6,831 nt of DNA from an uncultured Microbacteriaceae bacterium (GTDB taxonomy: Bacteria; Actinomycetota; Actinomycetes; Actinomycetales; Microbacteriaceae). This document shows, one piece after another, positions 1 to 6,205 of the stretch. The position numbers and the translations under genes are program-made. The stretch is from NCBI GenBank assembly GCA_903907615.1, contig CAIVOR010000228.1:1-6831 (forward strand). Reading direction: 5' to 3'. The notes below the pieces were generated by a model. The model saw only the letters and a list, made by a program, of their open reading frames with translations, ran no database searches and was not told where the DNA came from. Each line of letters starts with the position of its first letter. The stretch's first letter is position 1.

Positions 1-720
1 CCCTACGACATGACCGAGGTCATTCGCCGCGTGGTTGACCGCGAAGAATTCCTTGAGGTTCAGCCTCTCTTTGCACCCAACATCGTGATTGGTTTCGCGC
101 GCGTCGAGGGACGCACCGTCGGAATCATTGCCAACCAGCCCAGCGCCATGGCCGGCACACTCAACATTGAGGCCGGCGAGAAGGCCAGCCGGTTCGTTCG
201 TTTCTGTGACGCATTCTCGATTCCGATTGTGACGCTCGTCGATGTTCCCGGCTACCTGCCCGGCACCGACCAGGAGTGGACCGGTGTCATCCGACGCGGC
301 GCCAAGCTTCTCTACGCCTACGCCGAAGCCACCGTGCCCCTGGTGACCGTGATTACGCGTAAGGCCTACGGTGGCGCCTACATCGTGATGGGGTCAAAGC
401 AACTCGGCGCCGACATCAACCTGGCATGGCCTACGGCAGAGATTGCCGTGATGGGCGGACAGGGCGCGGTCAATATTTTGTTCCGCGACAAGATCAAAGA
501 GGCCGAGGCTTCGGGGGCTGACGTGAACGCGGTCCGCACGCAACTCGCGAACGAGTACACCTACAACGTGGCTAGTCCCTTCCTCGCTGCCGAACGCGGC
601 GAGCTGGACGGCGTCATTGAGCCCGCGGCCACGCGGGTTGCAATCATCAAGGCGCTGCGCGCGCTGCGCGGAAAGCGGGCGACCCAGCCCGCCAAGAAGC
701 ACGGAAACATTCCGCTGTGA
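1..720 (+). CDS. Acyl-CoA carboxylase beta (carboxyltransferase) subunit, C-terminal part
   Basis: This subunit transfers the carboxyl group from carboxybiotin on the alpha subunit to an acyl-CoA, giving malonyl-CoA or methylmalonyl-CoA in the cytoplasm. The frame is open to base 1 (P-Y-D-M-T-E-V-I), so the Met at base 10 is internal and the gene begins outside the window. The visible 239 residues are roughly the second half of a family usually about 520-550 residues long. Visible hallmarks are the DVPGYLPGTDQE block, the second oxyanion-hole segment GGAY at bases 370-381, NLAWPTAEIAVMGGQGAV, and the terminal KKHGNIPL shared with AccD5/PccB proteins. The residue after GGAY is Ile (382-384), where propionyl-CoA-type enzymes have Asp. 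The stop codon overlaps the epsilon subunit start. Family assignment is near certain; the preferred substrate is inferred. Confidence 0.96.
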   Translation, partial: PYDMTEVIRRVVDREEFLEVQPLFAPNIVIGFARVEGRTVGIIANQPSAMAGTLNIEAGEKASRFVRFCDAFSIPIVTLVDVPGYLPGTDQEWTGVIRRGAKLLYAYAEATVPLVTVITRKAYGGAYIVMGSKQLGADINLAWPTAEIAVMGGQGAVNILFRDKIKEAEASGADVNAVRTQLANEYTYNVASPFLAAERGELDGVIEPAATRVAIIKALRALRGKRATQPAKKHGNIPL

Positions 721-929
721 GCCTCGAGGGCCTTGAGTTTCGCACTCGCGGCGTAACCCCGGAGGAGAAAGCCGCCATCGAGGTCGTGCTCGACGCGGTG
801 ATCGACGAGGAGTCCGCCGAGGAACACGCGGTGAGCGGAGGCCGCCAGACTCCGTGGGAGCGCTCTCAGCGCACGATGCGCGACGACATCGACAGCGGCA
901 TTCAGTTCGGCGTGGACTACCCGAACTAG
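717..929 (+). CDS. accE: Acyl-CoA carboxylase epsilon subunit (AccE-like)
   Basis: This is a 70-residue protein starting at GTG, whose start overlaps the stop of the beta subunit in the arrangement GTGA, so translational coupling is likely. Actinobacterial acyl-CoA carboxylases use a small epsilon subunit that binds the beta hexamer and raises activity. Two things support the call: the position directly after a carboxyltransferase gene, and a C-terminal segment with W-E-R-S-Q-R followed by a short polar tail, which resembles the conserved Trp/Ser/Arg end of AccE proteins. The N-terminal half is acidic and probably helical (PEEKAAIEVVLDAVIDEESAEE). No strong Shine-Dalgarno sequence precedes the GTG, which fits coupling. 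Epsilon subunits are poorly conserved, so context carries much of the weight. Confidence 0.82.
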   Translation: MSLEGLEFRTRGVTPEEKAAIEVVLDAVIDEESAEEHAVSGGRQTPWERSQRTMRDDIDSGIQFGVDYPN

Positions 930-959
930 GGCTACCGACGTCGGCCAAACTGCCCCTTG

Positions 960-993
960 TCAGTGGCGCCCTCCGGTGGGACACTGAGTTTTT
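960..993 (+). terminator. Predicted Rho-independent terminator of the beta-epsilon operon
   Basis: A hairpin lies 30 bases after the epsilon stop. Bases 960-965 pair with 982-987 (6 bp), a 3-by-1 internal loop follows, and 969-971 pair with 978-980 around a 6-base loop. One base further on is a run of five T (989-993). The hairpin with its T-run on the + strand fits an intrinsic terminator for the upstream carboxylase genes. The stem is interrupted, so strength is uncertain. Confidence 0.5.
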
Positions 994-1078
994 AGCAGTG
1001 GATGTCCCCCCATTTTCGACTGCCCAAAATCCGCGGCGGAGCACTTTTTCGGGTTGTTGCCCCGGCGCGGTGAGAGGT

Positions 1079-1109
1079 CAGAGGGTCGGCTGTCGAAGTC
1101 GGCCCTCTG
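1079..1109. terminator. Strong hairpin in convergent gap, probable terminator without T-run
   Basis: Bases 1079-1090 pair with 1098-1109 as a 12-bp stem (ten Watson-Crick and two G-T pairs) around a 7-base loop. It lies 12 bases beyond the stop of the minus-strand methyltransferase, where its terminator is expected. No T-run follows on either strand. Terminators without a T-run are common in GC-rich actinobacteria, so it may act from both sides, but this is inference from position and stem length. Confidence 0.42.
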
Positions 1110-1121
1110 GTCTGTGGCCAC

Positions 1122-2357
1122 CTAGTCGCGGGTGAAGCGCGCCACACACTCGAAATGGTGGGTGTGCGGAAATAGATCGAACGCCTCGAGGTGCACCAGA
1201 CGATAACCGTGTGAGACCAGCAGGGCTGTGTCTCGGGCAAGCGCCACGGGGTCGCACGCCACATAGATGACCTGCGCGGGTTCCAGACCCACGAGGGCAT
1301 CGATCACCGGCTTCCCCGCACCCGCTCTCGGCGGATCAAGTACTACGGTGGCACGGCGGTAACGCGAGCGTTCAGCCGCCGAGCCATTGTCGAGCTGTTC
1401 ATTCAGGAAGCGGTCGACGCGTGCGGTGACGGCACGGGCACCGACCCACTCGGCGAGGTTTTCGGCCGCGAAGTCAGTGGCATCCGCATCCGACTCGACG
1501 GTGGTCATGCGCGTCGTCGACCCGCCCACATCTGCCAGGGCCGCGGCGAGAAGTCCGACACCCCCGTAGAGGTCCAGGTTGGCCGCCTGCGGGTCGAGCA
1601 GAGCGTCATCGGTGGCGGCCCGAACCGCGGCAGTCAGCGTGGCGGGTGCCTGGCGGTGCACCTGCCAGAAACCCAGGGCACGAACGCGAAAGGCGCGCTC
1701 GCCCACTGTTTCGGTCAGGATGAGCGGCGAGTCGGCCTCGAGTTGTCGCGCTTCGACTCCACCGGGCGCCACCAGATCGAGAGTGGACGGGCCCGTGAGT
1801 CGAACCGCCAGGGGCGCGACGCGCTCGATGTCGGCCACAGCGAGCGGCAAGCCCTCGACGGAAACGACCGAGTGGCTGCGTGCAGCATACGGACCCACGC
1901 GACCGGCGGCATCGATGTGCAGACGAACTCGGGTGCGCCAGCCCAGCCCGTTGTGCTGCTCGTCATCTCCCACTGGCTCTACCCGGACGGGCGCGGTCAG
2001 CAGGCCCGGTAAGGGCAACTTGCCCACCCGCTCAAAAGATTCGTGCAGCACGGTGGTTTTGAGTTGGCGCTGAAAAGCCAGATCGATGTGACCAAACTCG
2101 GCACCGCCAGCGCGGTTCTCGGGCGGCCGACTTACCGACGCCTCGGGCCATACGTGGTCGCGCCGATGTTGCGATGGCGTGATGACGGAAAGCGTGTCCG
2201 CACGCCAGAAACTCGATTTGCTGGCTTCGGTCACGCGCACGCGAACGCGTTCTCCCAGCACGGCATCGCTGACAAAAACGACGCGACCCTCGTGGCGCGC
2301 CACGAACACGCCGCCGTGTGCCACGTTGGTTATGTCACACTCAAACTCGTCGCCCAC
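1122..2357 (-). CDS. Class I SAM-dependent RNA methyltransferase, TrmA/RlmD (uracil-C5) family
   Basis: The family methylates C5 of a uridine in tRNA or rRNA using S-adenosylmethionine. I start it at the GTG whose first base is 2357, giving 411 residues. This places the TRAM RNA-binding domain (FECDITNVAHGGVFVARHEG, then VSDAVLGERV) at the N-terminus, as usual. A longer reading to base 2555 would overlap maf by 136 bp and adds only Arg/Pro-rich sequence. Visible landmarks are FWQVH, the SAM-binding DLYGGVG near residue 262, DPPRAG near 341, the probable catalytic Cys in YVACDP at about 368, and the probable base Glu in HHFE at about 403. The Fe-S cysteine cluster of RlmD is absent. No clear Shine-Dalgarno sequence precedes the GTG, so the exact start is less certain than the family. 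It diverges from maf, and the target nucleotide is unknown. Confidence 0.9.
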   Translation of the reverse strand: MGDEFECDITNVAHGGVFVARHEGRVVFVSDAVLGERVRVRVTEASKSSFWRADTLSVITPSQHRRDHVWPEASVSRPPENRAGGAEFGHIDLAFQRQLKTTVLHESFERVGKLPLPGLLTAPVRVEPVGDDEQHNGLGWRTRVRLHIDAAGRVGPYAARSHSVVSVEGLPLAVADIERVAPLAVRLTGPSTLDLVAPGGVEARQLEADSPLILTETVGERAFRVRALGFWQVHRQAPATLTAAVRAATDDALLDPQAANLDLYGGVGLLAAALADVGGSTTRMTTVESDADATDFAAENLAEWVGARAVTARVDRFLNEQLDNGSAAERSRYRRATVVLDPPRAGAGKPVIDALVGLEPAQVIYVACDPVALARDTALLVSHGYRLVHLEAFDLFPHTHHFECVARFTRD

Positions 2358-2405
2358 GAAGCGCAGTCTGCCACGTTCCGCGAGCGCCCTCGTGCGCGAC
2401 TCACA

Positions 2406-2411
2406 AAAGGA
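2406..2411 (+). promoter_or_regulatory. Ribosome binding site fixing the maf start
   Basis: The hexamer AAAGGA lies 8 bases before the ATG at 2420. It supports that start over an upstream in-frame ATG at 2318, which would lie inside the divergent methyltransferase gene and adds 34 residues with no family similarity. Confidence 0.6.
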
Positions 2412-2419
2412 CCCCGACC

Positions 2420-3073
2420 ATGCGCCTCTACCTCGCCTCCACCTCGCCCGCACGCCTGGCCACCCTGCGTGCCGCTGGCATCGAACCGATTGTGGTACCG
2501 AGCGGCGTGGACGAGGATGCGGCCGTGCGCGAGGCCGAAGCCGTATCGGGTCCACTCCGGGCGGCGGACATGGTGCTTCTCCTTGCTCGCGCTAAAGCGG
2601 AGGCGGCCCTCGCTCAGGCGACAGCCGCGGGCACCCACCTCGACGGACTCGTGCTCGGTGGCGATTCGGCCTTCCTGCTCGACGACGTGATTCACGGCAA
2701 ACCGCACACCCCCGAGCGTGCGCGCGAGCGCTGGCACGCACAGCGTGGCCGCACCGGTGAGCTCTACTCAGGGCACTGGCTGATCGACGCCACGAACGCG
2801 GACGAGCCTCGCGGGATAGGTGCCACGACGATGGCCCGAGTCACCTTCGCGGATGACATCAGTGACGCCGAAATCGACGCGTACATCGCCACGGGTGAAC
2901 CGCTCGCGGTCGCCGGTGCGTTCACCATTGACGCGCGGGGAGCCGCATTCATCGACCGCATCGAGGGTGATCCGTCAACCGTAGTGGGCGTCAGCATTCC
3001 GATGGTTCGTCAGCTTGCCCAACGTCTGGGCGTGGAGTGGCCCAATCTCTGGTCGACCTCGTCAGAGGACTGA
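2420..3073 (+). CDS. maf: Maf family nucleoside triphosphate pyrophosphatase
   Basis: Maf proteins hydrolyse non-canonical or canonical nucleoside triphosphates to monophosphate and pyrophosphate. They are linked to nucleotide-pool cleaning and, in some bacteria, to arrest of cell division. The 217-residue product has the normal family length. It opens directly with the family signature LYLASTSPAR (Ser7-Arg12). Next come the GGDS segment with the probable catalytic Asp82, HGKP (92-95), GRTGELYSGH (110-119), the YIATGEPLAVAGAF block (155-168), and RIEGDPSTVVGVSIPMV near the C-terminus. GGDS with RTGELYSGH is the usual actinobacterial version. The gene is transcribed away from the methyltransferase, with 62 bases between the chosen starts, and its last 12 bases overlap the convergent desaturase. 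In M. tuberculosis a maf homologue also follows the accD5-accE5 pair. Confidence 0.95.
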   Translation: MRLYLASTSPARLATLRAAGIEPIVVPSGVDEDAAVREAEAVSGPLRAADMVLLLARAKAEAALAQATAAGTHLDGLVLGGDSAFLLDDVIHGKPHTPERARERWHAQRGRTGELYSGHWLIDATNADEPRGIGATTMARVTFADDISDAEIDAYIATGEPLAVAGAFTIDARGAAFIDRIEGDPSTVVGVSIPMVRQLAQRLGVEWPNLWSTSSED

Positions 3074-4261
3074 GAGCGCGGGTTCGGACCCTGAGCGGTT
3101 GCCCCGCAGGGTGATGTTCTCGGTGGCGTCCGAGTAGCGCACCATTGCCGGGCAATCGAACGGATCCCGAGCCGAGAGCCCCACGCGATTCAGGTACTCG
3201 ATCACACGCGCGTACGACGCCATCATGCCGGACTCGGTGTAGGTCAGCCCTTCCTTCTTGCAGGCGGCCTTCACAAAGCTCCGCGCAGAGTTGAGGTGTG
3301 GTCGGGCCATTCCGGGAAAGAGGTGGTGTTCAATCTGCAGGTTCAGGCCGCCGTAGAGCATGCTCATCCAGAATCCTCCACGAATGTTGCGCGAGGTCAT
3401 GACCTGTCGGCGAAAGAAGTCGATCTTCATGCCGGCGGAGATCAGCGGCATTCCCTTGTGGTTGGGGGCGAACGAGGCTCCCATGTAGATGCCGAAAACG
3501 GCCATCTGCACGCCGATGAAAGCGAAGGCCATGCCCACGGGAAGCAGCCAGAACACGATGCCCACATAGGCGCCGAGGCGCAAAAAGATGAGCGTTAGTT
3601 CGAGTGCCCGGCCGGGGATGGGGCCTTTCTCAAACAGCGCCATGGTTGACCGAAGGTGCAGGTTCAACCCCTCAAGGGTCAGCAGCGGAAAGAAGAAATA
3701 GCCCTGTCGGCGCGTCAGCCACGCCATAAAGCCCGTGCGGGTGCGCGCGTCTTCTTCGGTGAACGAGATGGTGTCGATCGCGATGTCGGGATCCTTCCCC
3801 ATCGTGTTGGGGTGCTGGTGATGACGCGTGTGCTTGTTCATCCACCAGGCGTAGCTGATGCCCACCACACCGGCGGCGAGGAGACGACCAACACGGTCGT
3901 TGGCTTTGCCCGACGTAAAAACCTGACGGTGCGAGGCCTCGTGGGTCAGAAACGCGAACTGGGTGAGCACGATGCCCAGTGCGGCCGCGATCAGCAGTTG
4001 GTACCAGGTGTCGCCGAGAACGATGAACCCGTAGACAACCCCCGCGGTGGCCAGCACGAGCGAGCCAAATACGATGCCGTAGAAGCCCGGGGCGCGACGC
4101 ATGAGTCCTGCCTCTTTCGCGGTGGCGAGCACACGCGAGTAGGCGCTCGGTGTGCGGTCCCTGTCGGCGTTCTGACGAGGAGACGTGGCCCTGACGGGAC
4201 CCAGAGTAGAGGCAAGTGTATTCACGGGCTGAGCCGACCTGTCCGAATAGGTGGTCGACAT
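3062..4261 (-). CDS. Membrane fatty acid desaturase (acyl-CoA/acyl-lipid type)
   Basis: This is a di-iron membrane enzyme that introduces a double bond into a fatty acyl chain using O2 and electrons from a redox partner. With the ATG at 4261 it is 399 residues. The three histidine boxes are HEASH (107-111), HTRHH (144-148) and QIEHH (309-313). Gln opening the last box places it in the DesA3/linoleoyl-CoA desaturase-like group. Hydrophobic spans at about 61-83 and 86-106, around 131-141 and at about 222-262 fit four membrane passes with the His boxes on the cytoplasmic side. No cytochrome b5 or ferredoxin domain is fused. The first 50 or so residues are polar. A TTG at 4273 would add four residues and lies 12 bases after an AAGGA, while the ATG has no clear ribosome site, so the start is ambiguous. 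Regiospecificity cannot be read from sequence. Confidence 0.93.
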   Translation of the reverse strand: MSTTYSDRSAQPVNTLASTLGPVRATSPRQNADRDRTPSAYSRVLATAKEAGLMRRAPGFYGIVFGSLVLATAGVVYGFIVLGDTWYQLLIAAALGIVLTQFAFLTHEASHRQVFTSGKANDRVGRLLAAGVVGISYAWWMNKHTRHHQHPNTMGKDPDIAIDTISFTEEDARTRTGFMAWLTRRQGYFFFPLLTLEGLNLHLRSTMALFEKGPIPGRALELTLIFLRLGAYVGIVFWLLPVGMAFAFIGVQMAVFGIYMGASFAPNHKGMPLISAGMKIDFFRRQVMTSRNIRGGFWMSMLYGGLNLQIEHHLFPGMARPHLNSARSFVKAACKKEGLTYTESGMMASYARVIEYLNRVGLSARDPFDCPAMVRYSDATENITLRGNRSGSEPALSVL

Positions 4262-4403
4262 TCCAGCCAACAAGTGAAGAAAGTTTCCTTAGTCCGAACG
4301 CTAGTGCACACGGCTGTGAGTTTGCCCTTTCTCGTCGCACGGCAAATCGCGTTGCGCAATCGAGAACGGCGCGGATCTGCCGACTCTCGGTAGGCTGAAT
4401 GCC
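4262..4403. other. Divergent intergenic region between desaturase and carboxylase alpha genes
   Basis: About 142 bases separate the two divergent starts and must hold both promoters. For the alpha subunit a TANNNT -10 element is visible near 4391. For the desaturase, TAGCGT on the minus strand (4298-4303) is only a weak -10 candidate without a good -35. An 8-base palindrome TTGCGCAA lies at 4352-4359 and could be part of an operator, but I cannot show a regulator site. No open reading frame with support is present. Confidence 0.6.
4391..4396 (+). promoter_or_regulatory. Predicted -10 element for a leaderless carboxylase alpha mRNA
   Basis: TAGGCT fits the actinobacterial -10 consensus TANNNT. 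Exactly seven bases separate it from the A of the ATG at 4404, so transcription would be expected to begin at or within a base or two of the start codon. No purine-rich Shine-Dalgarno sequence stands at normal spacing, apart from the AGG inside this hexamer. No convincing -35 was found at 16-18 bases, which is common for such promoters. Confidence 0.5.
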
Positions 4404-6176
4404 ATGTCTCGCATCCACAAAGTGCTCATTGCCAACCGCGGTGAAATCGCCGTGCGCATTGTTCGAGCAGCCCGCGACGCCCGCATCGGATCGGTCGCGG
4501 TTTACGCCGACCAAGACCGCGACGCGCTGCACGCCAAGCTTGCGGACGAGGCCTACGCTCTCGGTGGCACCACGAGCGCCGAAACGTACCTCGTCATTGA
4601 CAAGATTCTTGCTGTGGCCCGCCGCTCGGGTGCCGACGCCGTGCACCCCGGTTATGGATTCCTTGCCGAGAACGCTGACTTTGCTCGCGCCGTCATTGAC
4701 GCCGGCCTGATTTGGATTGGCCCGAGCCCCGAGGCCATCGAACGTCTGGGCGACAAGGTCTCCGCCCGTCACGTGGCCGAAAAGGTGGGCGCACCACTTG
4801 CCCCGGGAACACTTAACCCCGTATCGGGTGCCGACGAGGTGCTGGCGTTTGTCGACGTGCACGGTCTGCCCGTGGCCATCAAAGCGGCGTTCGGCGGCGG
4901 CGGCCGTGGTCTCAAGGTCGCGCGCACCCGCGAAGAAGTTCCCGAGATGTTTGAGTCGGCGACGCGAGAAGCCATTGCCGCCTTCGGCCGCGGGGAGTGC
5001 TTTGTCGAGAAGTACCTCGACAAACCGCGTCACGTGGAAACCCAGTGCCTCGCCGATCAGCACGGCAATGTGGTGGTGGTCTCCACGCGCGACTGTTCAC
5101 TCCAGCGCCGTCACCAGAAGTTGGTGGAAGAGGCACCTGCGCCGTTCCTCACCGACAAGCAACTCACCGAGCTCTACGCGTCATCGAAGGCCATCCTCAA
5201 GGAGGTCGGCTACGTCGGTGCCGGAACCTGCGAATTCCTGATTGGTGCCGATGGCACGGTGTCGTTCCTTGAGGTCAACACGCGCCTCCAAGTGGAGCAC
5301 CCCGTCTCCGAAGAAGTCACGGGCATCGACTTGGTTCGCGAACAGTTCCGGCTTGCCGAGGGGGGCGTGCTCGACTACGCCGACCCAGAGATCACCGGCC
5401 ACTCGTTCGAGTTTCGCATCAACGGCGAGGATGCCGGACGCAACTTCATGCCCGCTCCCGGCCCGGTGCACGAGTTCACGGTCCCCGGCGGACCGGGCGT
5501 GCGCGTCGACACCGGCGTCACGGCAGGTGACGTCATTTCTGGCTCGTTCGACTCCATGATTGCCAAGCTCATCGTGACGGGCTCCACGCGCGCCGAGGCT
5601 CTCGAACGTTCGCGCCGCGCCCTCGACGAGTTTGAGGTGCACGGCCTTCCCACGGTGCTGCCGTTCCACCGGGCCGTCGTGAACGACCCCGCGTTTGCCC
5701 CCGAGGGCGACGCCCCGTTCGCGATCTACACGTCGTGGATTGAGTCCGAGTGGGACAACACGGTCGAGCCCTGGAGCGGGCAGAGCGACGACGTGGTCCC
5801 CGAGGCTAAGCGCCGCGGTGTCACCGTTGAGGTAGACGGCCGACGTATCGAGGTCTCACTGCCAGCCAAGGTTTTGCGCGCCAACGCCGGTGACTTGGTC
5901 ACCCTCGGCCCCGCACCCAAGCGCAAGACATCCGCGGGAGCAGCTGCTGGCCCGTCCGGTACGGCCGTCAAGGCACCCATGCAGGCCACCGTGGTGAAGG
6001 TCGCCGTGACCGAGGGTCAGAAGGTCGTCAAGGGCGATCAACTGCTCGTTCTCGAAGCCATGAAAATGGAACAGTCTGTTGCCGCCCACAAAGACGGAAT
6101 CGTTACCGGCATCAGTGCGCCCGTGGGCGAGACGGTGTCCAACGGCCACCTGCTGCTCACCATCGAAGACGCCTAG
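4404..6176 (+). CDS. accA3: Acyl-CoA carboxylase alpha subunit: biotin carboxylase plus biotin carboxyl carrier
   Basis: This subunit carboxylates biotin with ATP and bicarbonate, and carries it to the beta subunit. The 590-residue length matches actinobacterial AccA3-type proteins. The biotin carboxylase N-domain opens with KVLIANRGEIAVRI and HPGYGFLAEN. The ATP-grasp domain (about 116-320) has the glycine loop FGGGGRGLK (163-171) and the signature EVNTRLQVEHPVSE, with active-site Glu290, Asn292, Arg294, Gln296 and Glu298. FRINGED gives Arg338, the residue that acts on biotin in E. coli AccC. A linker of about 440-515 ends in an Ala/Gly/Pro stretch. The carrier domain bears the biotinylation motif EAMKM, with Lys554 placed 36 residues from the end as usual. 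All key residues are intact. It is probably the partner of the beta and epsilon subunits at the left of the window, and may serve other beta subunits elsewhere. Confidence 0.97.
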   Translation: MSRIHKVLIANRGEIAVRIVRAARDARIGSVAVYADQDRDALHAKLADEAYALGGTTSAETYLVIDKILAVARRSGADAVHPGYGFLAENADFARAVIDAGLIWIGPSPEAIERLGDKVSARHVAEKVGAPLAPGTLNPVSGADEVLAFVDVHGLPVAIKAAFGGGGRGLKVARTREEVPEMFESATREAIAAFGRGECFVEKYLDKPRHVETQCLADQHGNVVVVSTRDCSLQRRHQKLVEEAPAPFLTDKQLTELYASSKAILKEVGYVGAGTCEFLIGADGTVSFLEVNTRLQVEHPVSEEVTGIDLVREQFRLAEGGVLDYADPEITGHSFEFRINGEDAGRNFMPAPGPVHEFTVPGGPGVRVDTGVTAGDVISGSFDSMIAKLIVTGSTRAEALERSRRALDEFEVHGLPTVLPFHRAVVNDPAFAPEGDAPFAIYTSWIESEWDNTVEPWSGQSDDVVPEAKRRGVTVEVDGRRIEVSLPAKVLRANAGDLVTLGPAPKRKTSAGAAAGPSGTAVKAPMQATVVKVAVTEGQKVVKGDQLLVLEAMKMEQSVAAHKDGIVTGISAPVGETVSNGHLLLTIEDA

Positions 6177-6205
6177 CGCGCCCTCCAGAACACCTGAGTG
6201 CGCTA
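6174..6205. terminator. Inverted repeat joining the two convergent stop codons
   Basis: TAGCGC (6174-6179) and GCGCTA (6200-6205) are perfect inverted copies, with an added G-T pair (6180/6199) around an 18-base loop. The outer three bases of each arm are the TAG stop codons of the alpha subunit and of the minus-strand flavoprotein. It could be a weak two-way terminator in a 26-bp gap, but there is no T-run and the loop is long. Confidence 0.3.

Noticed and set aside
935..944. Perfect 10-base palindrome CCGACGTCGG just after the epsilon stop.
   Set aside because: It has no loop and no T-run, and self-complementary 10-mers occur by chance in GC-rich DNA; no regulator is known to me for this site.
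394..1044. A 216-codon minus-strand open frame over the beta and epsilon genes.
   Set aside because: It lies antisense to two well-supported genes, is Arg/Ser/Pro-rich and shows no recognisable domain.
2358..2555. A 66-residue N-terminal extension of the methyltransferase.
   Set aside because: It would overlap the divergent maf gene by 136 bp and encodes Arg/Pro-rich sequence before the TRAM domain, which normally begins the protein.
4298..4303. TAGCGT on the minus strand as a -10 element for the desaturase.
   Set aside because: It fits TANNNT and the position is plausible, but no -35 lies at proper spacing and such hexamers are common; kept only as a remark.
4352..4359. Palindrome TTGCGCAA as an operator.
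   Set aside because: It is only eight bases, without symmetric flanks or a second copy nearby.
3672..5063. A 463-codon open frame on the minus strand across the desaturase and the alpha subunit start.
   Set aside because: It is out of frame with the desaturase and antisense to the carboxylase, both of which have intact family motifs. The translation is low-complexity in Arg/His/Gly, typical of a shadow frame in GC-rich DNA.
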